DNA from: SIG452 sp045631485
Lineage (GTDB): Bacteria > Bacillota > Clostridia > UMGS1840
Direction of reading: 5' to 3'
DNA: 64,000 bases
Assembly: GCA_045631485.1 (NCBI GenBank)
Contig: JAZQUU010000019.1
Coordinates: 1-64,000 of the forward strand
Part shown: positions 1-9,062 of the stretch, piece after piece
How the letters are laid out: each line of letters opens with the position of its first letter
How positions within the stretch are numbered: the stretch's first letter is position 1
Notes under the pieces: model-generated
Databases searched by the model: none
Told to the model about the DNA's origin: nothing
What the model saw: the letters and a program-made list of their open reading frames with translations, nothing else
Program-made: the position numbers and the translations under genes

Positions 1-32
1 AGGATGCGCTCTACCTACTGAGCTACGGCAGC
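1..32 (-). tRNA. tRNA, 5' part only (probably tRNA-Thr)
   Basis: Read on the minus strand from base 32, the sequence gives a 7-nt acceptor strand GCTGCCG, the T8-A9 pair, a D arm GCTC...GAGC and the 5' anticodon stem CATCC followed by T32. The window edge cuts it before the anticodon. The CATCC stem and D arm resemble tRNA-Thr(GGT) genes, but the identity is inferred because the anticodon is not visible. Confidence 0.8.
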
Positions 33-159
33 CAACCAACGAAAGCTATTATAACAAATAACTTTCGATTTGTCAATATATTTTTTAAAATTTTTTTAAT
101 TTTTTTAAAATTTTTTTCATATTTTGAAAAACAGGCTGAAATCAGGTCAAAATAAAGAG

Positions 160-195
160 AATCAGGTCCTTTTTTATCATAAAAAGAACCTGATT
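160..195 (-). terminator. Rho-independent terminator behind ung
   Basis: An inverted repeat (AATCAGGT...ACCTGATT, extended by A/T pairs) lies just past the ung stop codon. It closes the minus-strand unit yitT-peptidase-membrane protein-ung. Bases 60 to 130 beyond it are a very AT-rich spacer without coding potential. Confidence 0.8.
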
Positions 196-207
196 TTTTA
201 AGACAAA

Positions 208-909
208 CTATTTTAAGTATTCCGGCAGGTGATCTGCATCATCTTCAATCTGCCAGTCAATGGGCACCTGCCCTGTCATTTGCAGAAACTGATTGGTTTT
301 GGAAAAATGTTTACAATCCCAGAATCCGTTATAGGCAGAGAGCGGACTGGGATGAGCCGCTTTTAAAATCAAATGATGGGGTGCGGTAATCAGTTTTTCT
401 TTTGCTTTGGCATTGGCTCCCCATAAAATAAAGACAACGGGTTTTTCTCTGCCGTTTAACATTCTGATTACCTGGTCGGTAAAGTCTTCCCAACCGCATC
501 CTTTATGAGAATTTGGTTGATTTTCACGAACCGTGAGCACATTGTTTAACAAAAGTACGCCCTGTTTTGCCCATTTTTCCAAAAAGCCGTTTCGGGGAAT
601 TTTGCATCCCAAATCGTTATGCAGTTCTTTATAGATATTCAGAAGAGACGGCGGAATATCCACCCCTTTTTTCACAGAAAAAGAAAGTCCGTGTGCCTGA
701 CCTCTGCCGTGATAGGGGTCCTGACCGATAATAACTGCCTTTACATTGGAATACGGGGTCAGTTTTAAACTGTTAAAGATATCATACATATCGGGATAAA
801 CAACGTGATTAGAGTATTCTTCCACCAAAAAGGAACGGAGTTTCAGATAATAAGGTTTATCAAATTCTCCTTTTAACACAATATCCCAGTCATTGCCAAA
901 TTTAATCAT
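208..909 (-). CDS. ung: Uracil-DNA glycosylase, family 1
   Basis: This enzyme removes uracil from DNA arising by cytosine deamination or dUTP incorporation, the first step of base excision repair. The 233-aa product has the normal family length. The catalytic water-activating motif GQDPYHG is at residues 62-68 with the key Asp at 64, and the DNA-intercalation motif HPSPLS is at about 186-191. The start is fixed by GGAGGATTTGTT directly before the ATG. It is the last gene of a minus-strand run and starts 25 bases after the stop of the preceding membrane protein. A strong terminator follows. Nothing in the protein looks unusual. Confidence 0.97.
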   Translation of the reverse strand: MIKFGNDWDIVLKGEFDKPYYLKLRSFLVEEYSNHVVYPDMYDIFNSLKLTPYSNVKAVIIGQDPYHGRGQAHGLSFSVKKGVDIPPSLLNIYKELHNDLGCKIPRNGFLEKWAKQGVLLLNNVLTVRENQPNSHKGCGWEDFTDQVIRMLNGREKPVVFILWGANAKAKEKLITAPHHLILKAAHPSPLSAYNGFWDCKHFSKTNQFLQMTGQVPIDWQIEDDADHLPEYLK

Positions 910-934
910 AACAAATCCTCCACATTCTGACGGA

Positions 935-1411
935 TTAATCTTTATTTCTGATAAAATTAATCACAAATGATGCCAAAGTTCCGATGGCAGAACCAAGCAG
1001 AAACACAAAAATCAGATAATAAAATGCATCGATGGTGGTAAACGGACAAAACAGTACCGTGTTTTTCATATCACCAATCATATAATAGCCGCTTAAAGTT
1101 GCACCAAACAACCAAACAAATGCCACAAGACTGATAACAACATAAGAAACAGCACATTTTACCTTTTCATAACGCATCAGAAAAACAGGCACAAGCGATG
1201 CCAATATCAAGCCAATCATAATCGTTATTTCCCAGGAAATAATCCCGTTTGGCTGAAGCGTGACAGTTTGGCTCACCTCATCAATTACCCAAAAGCTCTG
1301 CCATTTGGTAATATAACCGATGCAAAGCACAAATGCCGCATATAAAAGATAACTGCAGGCACCGGATAAAATCCCCATTTTTAATGTTCTTTTAAAGCTA
1401 TTCATTTCCAT
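935..1411 (-). CDS. Small four-helix membrane protein of unknown function
   Basis: I do not recognise a family. The 158-aa product has about four hydrophobic segments (roughly residues 13-33, 60-80, 86-108 and 126-152), no signal peptide cleavage site and a short charged C-terminus (FIRNKD). It is therefore probably an integral cytoplasmic membrane protein. GAGGAATAATTT precedes the ATG at 1411. It lies 59 bases after the M20 peptidase and 25 bases before ung on the same strand, so it is probably co-transcribed with both. Context gives no functional clue. Confidence 0.75.
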   Translation of the reverse strand: MEMNSFKRTLKMGILSGACSYLLYAAFVLCIGYITKWQSFWVIDEVSQTVTLQPNGIISWEITIMIGLILASLVPVFLMRYEKVKCAVSYVVISLVAFVWLFGATLSGYYMIGDMKNTVLFCPFTTIDAFYYLIFVFLLGSAIGTLASFVINFIRNKD

Positions 1412-1470
1412 AAATTATTCCTCACCATCAGATAATTCCCGCTCCACGCAAAGAGAAAGGCACCATCAAA

Positions 1471-2619
1471 TTAGATACAGTATATTAAAGCAGCAATTCT
1501 TTTGGCAGATTCAGCCAGTGAATCCAATCGGAGATATTCATTAGCAGAATGATAACATCCGCCTTCGGGACCAAGATTATCCACACACGGTATTCCGTGT
1601 GCCGTAATATAAGCTGCATCAGAACCGCTTAAGCAAGAGCGACCGCTTAAAACCGGAAGTCCGCTTTCTTTATAAATCTCATTCATTCGTTCCAGTAATT
1701 TGATATTTTTTTCCTTAAGCTCCATCGCAGGACGAAAACTCATTTCTTCCAATTTACAAGAACAACCTGCCACCGTTGATTTCTCCGCAATTTCACTGAT
1801 TTTTTCTCTTACGGCTTCCAATTGGGCTTGTGACACAAACCGTATATCCGCATAAAATTCACAGTTGTCCGCAACGGTATTCGGGGTTGTTCCCCCTTTG
1901 ATAACTCCGCAATTGCAGGTAATGCCGGAGGGGTCTTTCATTTTTTCAAGCTCAATAATCTTATATGCCGCTTCGCAAATAGCATTGGCTCCTCCTTCGC
2001 AACGGGCAGAGTGCATTGCTTTTCCGAACACAGTAAACCGATATCTTAAAATTCCTTTACGCTCTAAAACCGCAGTATTTCCTTCAAGCCCTTCCAAATT
2101 CAAAAAGGCAATGGAATCTTCGGCTTTTTTGCACAGATACCGAATTGTTTCTTTATTACTGGTTGCGCTTCCGTTTTCTTCATCAGACTGCAACAGCAAA
2201 TGAACGGGACGAGCATTAAATCCGCATTGTTCCAACGCATCCATTGCCATAACGGCCGCAACAATTCCGCCCTTACAATCGATGACACCGGGCCCATACA
2301 TATTTTCGGAGTCACGTTTGACTGCCGGTGTTCCGAATGAGCCAATGGGATGAACGGTATCCATGTGCGCAGAAACACAAACAGGTTCCCCTTTTGCATC
2401 GGAATTTAAGGTCAGGCAAACTGCATTCCCCGATATTTCTTGCTTACAAACATCAATTTCCCAATTGTGTTGCTTTGCAATTTCCACAAAGTATGCACCT
2501 ACTTCGTCCACACCTTTTTTAAAATTTGTCGGACTTTCAATATTACAAACATCTTCCAGCATATCCAAATACTGCTCTTTCATTCTATCAATCGTTTGAA
2601 ACAACTGTTCACATACCAT
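1471..2619 (-). CDS. M20 family metallopeptidase (ArgE/DapE/CPG2 group)
   Basis: This is a zinc-dependent amidohydrolase of the M20 peptidase family, cytosolic, 382 aa. Metal ligand motifs are visible: SAHMDTVHP (His85, Asp87), GPGVIDCKGG (bridging Asp114), SDEENGS (catalytic Glu147 and metal-binding Glu148) and a C-terminal His in YHSANEYL. The dimerisation (lid) domain lies between about residues 190 and 300. Overall it resembles the carboxypeptidase G2/ArgE-type branch more than aminoacylase, but the substrate (acyl amino acid, dipeptide or glutamyl conjugate) cannot be read from sequence. An AAAGGAATGG site precedes the ATG. It sits between yitT and a membrane protein in a minus-strand operon; neither neighbour suggests a substrate. 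Confidence 0.88.
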   Translation of the reverse strand: MVCEQLFQTIDRMKEQYLDMLEDVCNIESPTNFKKGVDEVGAYFVEIAKQHNWEIDVCKQEISGNAVCLTLNSDAKGEPVCVSAHMDTVHPIGSFGTPAVKRDSENMYGPGVIDCKGGIVAAVMAMDALEQCGFNARPVHLLLQSDEENGSATSNKETIRYLCKKAEDSIAFLNLEGLEGNTAVLERKGILRYRFTVFGKAMHSARCEGGANAICEAAYKIIELEKMKDPSGITCNCGVIKGGTTPNTVADNCEFYADIRFVSQAQLEAVREKISEIAEKSTVAGCSCKLEEMSFRPAMELKEKNIKLLERMNEIYKESGLPVLSGRSCLSGSDAAYITAHGIPCVDNLGPEGGCYHSANEYLRLDSLAESAKRIAALIYCI

Positions 2620-2707
2620 AAATCAAACCATTCCTTTTGCCAAATTTCGATTTTTCCGTAAGAATTGTGCTATCCAAATACTAATTTCTGTTTAACCGCA
2701 GAAATGA

Positions 2708-3556
2708 TTATCGCACACTTCTGAATCCCCGTCCGATAATTTCACTGCTGGTGGTAACAATCACAAAAGATGACGGGTCAATTTCTTTGATTTTCTTTTT
2801 AAGCTTTACTGCCTCAACTCGTTTACAAACCGTATGAATCATAGACCTTTCATCCTTTGTAAACTCGCCAACCACATTACCCACGGTAACTCCGTGACGA
2901 AGGGTGTTAATAATATATTGTGAGATTTCTTCTCGCTTGGTTGTGATTACCACAAAATATTTGCAGGTGTTTAAGCTTTCGATAACGCTGTCCACCAAAA
3001 ACGCCTTGGAAAACAATCCAAGCAAAGAAAACAAACCTGCCTGAATATTAAACACAAAAAACGAGCTTGCGGCAACGATAAAATCAACAATCAACAATGC
3101 TTTTCCAACATCAAGACTGGTAAACTTTTTAAGAATCAAAGCCGCAATATCGGTTCCGCCCGAAGAAGCATCACTGTGGAAAATCATAGCCGAGCCAATG
3201 GCAGTAAGCAACATGGCATACACCAATTCCAAAAGCGGTTGATTGGTGAGCGGAGCGGAAAGAGGTATAAAAACCTCGAACACATAAGTAAGAGCGGAAT
3301 AAAACATACTGCAATAGATTGTTTTAATACTGTTTTTCCAACCTAAAAACAAAAAACCCAAAAGAAGCAGTGCGATATTCAAAATCCAAATCCATACTGC
3401 CGGTGTAATCGGAAAAATTTTGCCTAAAATGGTACCGATACCGGTTACGCCGCCCGTGGCAAATCCGTTGGGAATTTTGAAGAAATACACTCCTGCAGAA
3501 AGGAGTATGCATCCCAAATTCATCATCATAAAATTCTTGAGTTTTTTGTTTTTCAT
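2708..3556 (-). CDS. yitT: YitT family membrane protein (DUF161 plus DUF2179)
   Basis: The 282-aa product has an N-terminal set of about five to six hydrophobic helices with the family-typical glycine-rich GFATGGVTGIGTILG stretch near residues 30-45. A hydrophilic C-terminal DUF2179 domain follows (about residues 215-280, FVIVTTSSEIIGRGFR at the end). YitT proteins are widespread in Firmicutes and their transport role is unresolved. I start it at the ATG at 3556 because GGAG lies 6 bases upstream, whereas the first in-frame ATG (3568) abuts an AGG with no spacing. A strong promoter at 3636-3664 makes it the first gene of the minus-strand unit ending with ung. Confidence 0.9.
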   Translation of the reverse strand: MKNKKLKNFMMMNLGCILLSAGVYFFKIPNGFATGGVTGIGTILGKIFPITPAVWIWILNIALLLLGFLFLGWKNSIKTIYCSMFYSALTYVFEVFIPLSAPLTNQPLLELVYAMLLTAIGSAMIFHSDASSGGTDIAALILKKFTSLDVGKALLIVDFIVAASSFFVFNIQAGLFSLLGLFSKAFLVDSVIESLNTCKYFVVITTKREEISQYIINTLRHGVTVGNVVGEFTKDERSMIHTVCKRVEAVKLKKKIKEIDPSSFVIVTTSSEIIGRGFRSVR

Positions 3557-3635
3557 AAGTTTCTCCATCCTGAATCACAGTTATGTTTGTTGGCAATTTT
3601 CAACAATCTTTTCGTTCGGGTTATTCTAAATAAAT

Positions 3636-3664
3636 ATTATATCACAATTTGCAGAAAAATGCAA
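3636..3664 (-). promoter_or_regulatory. Sigma-A promoter of the yitT-ung unit
   Basis: On the minus strand TTGCAT (3659-3664), a 17-base spacer and TATAAT (3636-3641), with an extended -10 TG one base upstream. It points at yitT and is divergent from the thiT promoter. Confidence 0.75.
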
Positions 3665-3700
3665 GATATAAAATATTTTGCGGTAAAATAAGCAAAATAC

Positions 3701-3729
3701 TTGACAAATAACATATCCGGTTGTATAAT
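3701..3729 (+). promoter_or_regulatory. Sigma-A promoter of the TPP riboswitch and thiT
   Basis: TTGACA (3701-3706), a 17-base spacer and TATAAT (3724-3729) stand about 33 bases before the riboswitch aptamer. Confidence 0.85.
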
Positions 3730-3761
3730 GCAGTTGTATTTCGAAATACCAAAAATTAAAA

Positions 3762-3854
3762 ACTTTGGGGGGCTGACCGTAAGTCGGCTGAGAGTAAGTG
3801 TGTTGCACTTTGACCCGTAACCTGATTTGGATAATGCCAACGTAGGGAAAATAA
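3762..3854 (+). promoter_or_regulatory. TPP riboswitch (THI element)
   Basis: The conserved THI-box core is present: GGGG near the 5' end, GGCTGAGAG in the P2 region, ACCCG, then ACCTGATTTGGATAATGCC and CGTAGGGAA near the 3' end. These match the thiamine pyrophosphate aptamer almost base for base. A terminator hairpin follows at 3871-3898 and then the thiamine transporter gene, so the expected action is transcription attenuation when TPP is high. Confidence 0.96.
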
Positions 3855-3870
3855 CGTGTTTTCTTTTTGT

Positions 3871-3898
3871 CCGAATCGTTTTTGATTCGGGCTTTTTT
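3871..3898 (+). terminator. Attenuator terminator of the TPP riboswitch
   Basis: CCGAATC (3871-3877) pairs with GATTCGG (3884-3890) and a T-run follows. It lies between aptamer and thiT and is the expression platform. Confidence 0.85.
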
Positions 3899-3942
3899 AT
3901 TGGTATTATTCTTTTCACCATTTGAAAGGAGTAATAAAAAAC

Positions 3943-4503
3943 ATGTCAACAACCAAAAAATTAACCGCCTGTGCCCTGCTCATCGCTTTGGCAACAGTTT
4001 TAATGTGGGTATCGAAGCTGATTCCCGCACCCTGGCTGCAAGGCGGAAGCATTACCTTAGCATCTATGGTGCCCATTGTGATTGCAGGGATTTTATTCGG
4101 CACAAAATGGGGACTTTGCGCCTCCGTCTCTTATGCCGTGATTCAGATGCTCTTCGGCTTCTATCCCCCACCGACCCAAACCTTTTGGTACTTTGTGTTA
4201 GTGGTATTACTGGATTATGTGATTGCCTTCGGCGTGCTTGGCCTTTCAGGATTTTTCCATAAATTATTTCATAAAAAAGGATGGGCAATTTCTGTGTCTG
4301 CCGCTATCGTGACCACGCTGCGATATGTGTGTCATATTCTGTCGGGCATTTTAATCTGGGGTGTGTATGCAGAAGAAGGACAAAGTGTGCTTTCCTATTC
4401 CCTCATTTATAACGGTACCTACATGATTCCCGAAATCATTATCACAACCGTGGTAACGGCACTCATTTGCAAAACGGGATTTATGAAATCAAAAACCAAC
4501 TAA
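3943..4503 (+). CDS. thiT: Energy-coupling-factor thiamine transporter substrate subunit ThiT
   Basis: This 186-aa integral membrane protein is the thiamine-binding S component of an ECF transporter and needs the shared EcfA-A'-T module encoded elsewhere. Six hydrophobic segments are visible, with the family-typical LIALATVLMWVSKLIP start, a Gly/Pro-rich loop around PAPWLQGGSIT, and aromatic residues (GFYPPPTQTFWY) used for thiamine binding in the family. The start is the ATG at 3943, 11 bases behind GAAAGGAG; the longer frame would use a TTG with no site. The TPP riboswitch directly upstream strongly supports the assignment. A bidirectional terminator follows, so it is monocistronic. Confidence 0.95.
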   Translation: MSTTKKLTACALLIALATVLMWVSKLIPAPWLQGGSITLASMVPIVIAGILFGTKWGLCASVSYAVIQMLFGFYPPPTQTFWYFVLVVLLDYVIAFGVLGLSGFFHKLFHKKGWAISVSAAIVTTLRYVCHILSGILIWGVYAEEGQSVLSYSLIYNGTYMIPEIIITTVVTALICKTGFMKSKTN

Positions 4504-4513
4504 ATAACCATAC

Positions 4514-4544
4514 AAAAAACCGCATCGAAACGATGCGGTTTTTT
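4514..4544. terminator. Bidirectional terminator between thiT and glgP
   Basis: AACCGCATCG and CGATGCGGTT form a 10-bp stem with an AAA loop, flanked by A- and T-runs, so it can serve both thiT (plus) and glgP (minus). Confidence 0.9.
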
Positions 4545-4557
4545 GATACTGAAAAGA

Positions 4558-7188
4558 TTATTTAATTTTGTTTTCTTTTAAGAACCAGATTTCTTTTGCA
4601 TAGTTGCGGATGGTTTCATCGGAAGAGAAACGGCCTGCCATTGCAATATTGTATGCAGACATGGACAACCATTGTTGCTGATTAGTGCGATACAGATTCA
4701 TTGCACGTTCCATGGTTTCTTTATAGGATGCAAAGTCTGCCAATACAAAATATTCATCATTCTGACGAATTAAAGAATCAAAGATAGGCATAAATTCACC
4801 GGGATGTGCATCTTTAAAGAAGTCACCTTTTAAGGTATCTAAGATACGGCGGAGTTTGTAATCGGATTCGTAAATATTAATACTATGATAATCGTGGTCT
4901 CTGTAATGATTTAACACTTCGCTTACAGACATACCGAAGGTAAAGATATTTTCATCTCCTACCGCTTCTGCAATTTCGATATTTGCACCGTCCATCGTAC
5001 CCATGGTTAACGCACCGTTTAACATAAATTTCATATTACCGGTACCGCTTGCTTCTTTGGATGCGGTGGAAATCTGTTCGGATAAATCAGATGCGGGGAA
5101 AATGTGTTGTGCAAAGGAAACATTGTAGTTTTCCAGGAACAGAACGGTTAAGATATCTTTGGTATCGGGGTCATTGTTTACCAAGTTCGCAACAGAGTTG
5201 ATAAACTTGATCACCAGTTTCGCATAAGCGTAACCGGGAGCCGCTTTTCCGCCGAATAAGAAGGTCATAGGCTGACGAACTTTGGTGGGATTATCTTTGA
5301 TATCAAAATACATATCCAGAATCTGGAATGCTTTTAATAACTGACGTTTGTATGCGTGAATACGTTTTACCTGCACGTCAAACAAACTGTCGGGATTCAA
5401 TAAAAAGTCTTGTTTATCTTTAATAAAGTTTGCAAGCTTGATTTTATTTCTGTATTTGATTTTGCCAAGTTCTTCTAAAAATGCGGAATCTTTATGCAAG
5501 TCTTTTTCCACGATTTTGGATAACTGCAAGGGCTTTTTAATAAACTCGGAACCGATGTTTTTGGTAATCAGTTCAGTCAGTTCGGGGTTGGAATCCACAA
5601 GCCATCTTCTGTGAGTGATACCATTGGTTTTGTTATTGAATTTTTCGGGGGTGGTCATATAGTAATCGTGGAAGAGTTCGTCTTTTAAAATCTGACTGTG
5701 AACTGCCGCAACGCCGTTGACGCTGTGGCTTCCTGCGATTGCCATATTTGCCATATTTACCACATCATTCTGAATGATTGCCATATAGGAAACCTTGCCG
5801 GAATCACCGGGATAAATCCGATAAAGCTCTTCACACAGACGGCGGTTGATTTCTTCGGTAATCATAAAGATTCTGGGCAGAAGCTCACGATACATGTGGA
5901 TAGGCCATTTTTCCAAAGCTTCGGGCATAATGGTGTGGTTGGTGTAGGAAAGAGTTCTGGTGGTAATGCCCCAAGCATCTTCCCACGGCACTTCGTATTC
6001 ATCCACCAACAGTCTCATCAGTTCGGGTACGCAAAGTGCAGGATGAGTATCATTGATATGAACGGAAACGAATTGGTCTAATTTCCAGATATCGTTGCCC
6101 AATGCCACATAATCTCTTAAAATAGAGGTTAAGCCTGCAGATACAAAGAAATACTGCTGTTTTAAACGGAGCAATTTATTGGAATAGTTGGAATCGTCGG
6201 GATATAATACGTCGGAAATCGCACGAACAGACTGACGATATTCCACCGCGCTGGAATATTCCCCACGGGAGAATTTGGAAAAGTCAAATTCGTCTTCCTT
6301 GGGTTCTGCACTCCACAGACGGAGAGTGTTTACAATATTATTTTCATAACCCACCATAGGAGTGTCATAAGGAACTGCCAGAACAGGGTCATAGTTTACC
6401 TGAGAGTAGTAGCATTTGCCGTTTCTTTCTTCGCAAACCACGTCACCGTAGAATTTTACTTCCACGGTTTTGGAAGAACGGCGTGCTTCGTATAAATTCT
6501 CGGTGTTGAGCCAGTTATCGGATTCTTCCACCTGATAACCGTCCACGATTTTCTGCTTGAACAGACCGTGTCTGTAACGGATACCGTTCCCGTGACCTGC
6601 GTAACCGCAAGCTGCCAGAGAATCCAGGAAACAAGCAGCAAGTCTTCCCAAGCCGCCGTTTCCTAACCCTGCATCGGGTTCGATATGAGTAACACGGGTG
6701 ATATCAAAGCCAAGCTCTTTTAAGATGGCGGTCATATCATTTAAAATGTTTAATCTTCTTAAATCTTTTCGGAGCGCTTTGCCCATTAAGAATTCCAGGG
6801 AGAAATAGTAAACCTGTTTCACATTGTTTTCTTTGTAATGCTTTTTGGTTTTCACCCATTCTTTCCCGATGAGTTCCATTACCAGATTTCCCAATGCGAA
6901 ATACATATCGCGCTCGGTTGCATCTTCCACGGATACGTGTCTTACGCCTTCCAGTTTATTGATCAGAGCTTCTTTTAATTCTGCTTTGGTCATTTTTTTG
7001 GTGGTTGTGCTCTCTTTTTTCGGAGCAGTTTTTTTAGTAGTCGCTTTAGTAGTCGCTTTAGTAGTTGTTTTTGCGGGAGTTTTCTTTTCTGCTGTTGTTT
7101 TGGTAGTTGCTTTTGCGGCTTTTTGAGTAGTTTCCTTGGTAGTTTCTTTCACCGCAGCAACTTTGGTTTCTGCTTTTTTGGTACTCAT
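4558..7188 (-). CDS. glgP: Glycogen/starch/alpha-glucan phosphorylase with a Lys/Thr/Ala-rich N-terminal tail
   Basis: It catalyses phosphorolysis of alpha-1,4-glucan to glucose 1-phosphate (GT35, PLP-dependent). The PLP-site motif EASGTGNMKF is present with the Schiff-base Lys at about residue 720, followed by the family signature around MGTMDGANIEI. At 876 aa it is about 65 residues longer than typical bacterial phosphorylases. The excess is an N-terminal tail (residues 1-65) in which 52 residues are Lys, Thr or Ala. The start is supported by AAGGAGG inside the last codons of the upstream GH13 gene; no ribosome binding site stands before the later Met66. Only 4 bases separate it from that gene, so they form one operon. 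The rest of the enzyme aligns with normal glycogen phosphorylase. Confidence 0.96.
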   Translation of the reverse strand: MSTKKAETKVAAVKETTKETTQKAAKATTKTTAEKKTPAKTTTKATTKATTKKTAPKKESTTTKKMTKAELKEALINKLEGVRHVSVEDATERDMYFALGNLVMELIGKEWVKTKKHYKENNVKQVYYFSLEFLMGKALRKDLRRLNILNDMTAILKELGFDITRVTHIEPDAGLGNGGLGRLAACFLDSLAACGYAGHGNGIRYRHGLFKQKIVDGYQVEESDNWLNTENLYEARRSSKTVEVKFYGDVVCEERNGKCYYSQVNYDPVLAVPYDTPMVGYENNIVNTLRLWSAEPKEDEFDFSKFSRGEYSSAVEYRQSVRAISDVLYPDDSNYSNKLLRLKQQYFFVSAGLTSILRDYVALGNDIWKLDQFVSVHINDTHPALCVPELMRLLVDEYEVPWEDAWGITTRTLSYTNHTIMPEALEKWPIHMYRELLPRIFMITEEINRRLCEELYRIYPGDSGKVSYMAIIQNDVVNMANMAIAGSHSVNGVAAVHSQILKDELFHDYYMTTPEKFNNKTNGITHRRWLVDSNPELTELITKNIGSEFIKKPLQLSKIVEKDLHKDSAFLEELGKIKYRNKIKLANFIKDKQDFLLNPDSLFDVQVKRIHAYKRQLLKAFQILDMYFDIKDNPTKVRQPMTFLFGGKAAPGYAYAKLVIKFINSVANLVNNDPDTKDILTVLFLENYNVSFAQHIFPASDLSEQISTASKEASGTGNMKFMLNGALTMGTMDGANIEIAEAVGDENIFTFGMSVSEVLNHYRDHDYHSINIYESDYKLRRILDTLKGDFFKDAHPGEFMPIFDSLIRQNDEYFVLADFASYKETMERAMNLYRTNQQQWLSMSAYNIAMAGRFSSDETIRNYAKEIWFLKENKIK

Positions 7189-7192
7189 TTAT

Positions 7193-9016
7193 TTAGTCCT
7201 CCTTAAGAACCATATATGATTTTGGTGGCATTAACACGCCATATTCGTTATATAACACGCCTTCGTGGGTAAATACCGATTCACCGGAAACGCCTTCAGG
7301 GAAAAGAGTTGTTTCATCTTTAGAATTCACCAACACCTTAAGATTTCCCCGTTTAAAACAAAGGATTTCATCCTGATAAGTAATGTTGGTGAGCGGTGTT
7401 TTGAAAACTTCTTCATAATCGGTATGGAATTTTGCAATTTTCTGATAGAAATCCAAAAGCTCCGTATCCTCTTTTCCGTAAGGATAGGTGCCTCGGCAAT
7501 AGGGGTCTGCAAAGCCTTGCATTCCCACCTCGTCCCCGTAATAAATACAAGGGATTCCGGGTAACGTAAATTGCAACACCGTGGCAATTTTTAAGTTTTC
7601 TTTTGCTTTTTGATAGGAGATTTCATCTAACCGATAATGCTTCTGCTCGGTTTTTGGGATTTCTTCGTTAACACCAAGCTCGGTAAGAATTCTTTTGGTA
7701 TCGTGGGTGCCGAGAGAATTCATCAGAACCGCCAACACATCGGGCGGATAATTTTCTAAAATCGGCATCACGCTATTTACAAATTTTTCGGCATCGTGAT
7801 ATTTCACATAATCAATAATGGCGGTGCGGAAGGGATAATTCATCACACTATCCAACTGGTCACCCAGAAGATAACGGCGTTTTACACCGTAGCTCTCCTT
7901 ATTGGAGGCATCTTCCCACACTTCTCCGATAATAAAACCGTCGGGATTAATTTCTTTCACGGTTTTTCTCAAACGGTCGATAAACACATCGGGCAATTCG
8001 TCTGCCACATCCAGTCGCCATCCGTCCACCCCGCGGTCATGCCAGAATTTCAACACACCGTTTTCGGGATTGGTGATGAAGTCCAGATAGCACTCGTTAT
8101 CCTCACGAACATTGGGTAAATTTTTAAATCCCCACCAACTTTCGTAGGTATCGGGATGCTTCCCGAAGGAATACCAGGGATAATAGGGGGAATCCGTACT
8201 TTGATACGCTCCCAAGGAATCATAATGACCGAATTTATTAAAATAAACGCTGTCGGCTCCCGTATGGCTGAACACGCCGTCCAACACCACACGAATGCCT
8301 CGTTTTTTACACGCTTTGGTAAAATCGGTAAAATCTTTTTCGCTTCCCAGATAGGGGTCGATATTTTTGTAATCCGCCGTACTGTAACGATGATTTTCGC
8401 CGCTTTCAAACACAGGGTTCAAATAAATAATGCCAACGCCAAGCTCTTTTAAATCATCTAAGCGTTCCGTAATCCCCCGAAGATTTCCACCGAAATAATC
8501 GTTGGCAAGATAAGGATTTTGCTCTGGTAAAAAGATGGGTGTTTCGTCCCAGTTTTCATGCAAAATCCGTTTATTTTTGGTTTCGGGCAATTTCACCTTG
8601 TCGCTTCGTTTGAAACGGTCGGGAAAAATCTGATACATAATCTTCCCTTTTGCCCAATCCGGTGTGGAAAACCCTTCTTTGTAAACAGTCTGCTGAAACA
8701 TTGGGAAGCTTTCATCAAGGACCAGTCTTCCGTTTTGGTTTCTGCCCACAAAAGTGCCGTGTTCGGTTTGAATCTGAAATTCATAAAACAAAGCTTCAGA
8801 ATCGGAAAACGAAACCTTTAATTCATATTGACTGTAATTTTCCCGACATCCTGCATAAGAAAAATCATAGTGATTTCCTTTTGAGGTTACCAGGGAAACT
8901 TTTTCCACATAAATATCATTAAAGATAAAAATACAAAACAAAACCTCACGGTTTACCCTGACGGCACCGAAAGGATTTTTACAGAGAATATCGCGAGAAT
9001 TAAAATAAATGTTCAA
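7193..9016 (-). CDS. GH13 alpha-glycosidase (neopullulanase/cyclomaltodextrinase-like)
   Basis: This predicted cytosolic alpha-glucan hydrolase has about 607 aa. An N-terminal beta-sandwich of roughly 110 residues (CBM34-like) precedes a GH13 barrel. The barrel carries the conserved regions VLDGVFSHTG, GWRLDVADE (nucleophile Asp), IIGEVWED (acid/base Glu) and GTHDTKR (transition-state Asp). Neighbouring glgP suggests it works on glycogen-derived maltodextrins. I use the TTG at 9016, 9 bases behind AAAGGAG. The in-frame ATG at 9064 lies within the -10 box (9063-9068), upstream of the expected transcript start, so it cannot be used from this promoter. Exact specificity (neopullulanase, cyclomaltodextrinase, maltogenic amylase) is not decidable from sequence. 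Confidence 0.92.
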   Translation of the reverse strand: MNIYFNSRDILCKNPFGAVRVNREVLFCIFIFNDIYVEKVSLVTSKGNHYDFSYAGCRENYSQYELKVSFSDSEALFYEFQIQTEHGTFVGRNQNGRLVLDESFPMFQQTVYKEGFSTPDWAKGKIMYQIFPDRFKRSDKVKLPETKNKRILHENWDETPIFLPEQNPYLANDYFGGNLRGITERLDDLKELGVGIIYLNPVFESGENHRYSTADYKNIDPYLGSEKDFTDFTKACKKRGIRVVLDGVFSHTGADSVYFNKFGHYDSLGAYQSTDSPYYPWYSFGKHPDTYESWWGFKNLPNVREDNECYLDFITNPENGVLKFWHDRGVDGWRLDVADELPDVFIDRLRKTVKEINPDGFIIGEVWEDASNKESYGVKRRYLLGDQLDSVMNYPFRTAIIDYVKYHDAEKFVNSVMPILENYPPDVLAVLMNSLGTHDTKRILTELGVNEEIPKTEQKHYRLDEISYQKAKENLKIATVLQFTLPGIPCIYYGDEVGMQGFADPYCRGTYPYGKEDTELLDFYQKIAKFHTDYEEVFKTPLTNITYQDEILCFKRGNLKVLVNSKDETTLFPEGVSGESVFTHEGVLYNEYGVLMPPKSYMVLKED

Positions 9017-9062
9017 CTGCTTTTTCTCCTTTAAAATATACGGACATAAAAATGCCCAATAC

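Noticed and set aside
1865..2203. 112-aa plus-strand frame within the M20 peptidase gene
   Set aside because: Antisense shadow of a well-supported gene with intact metal motifs; no ribosome site.
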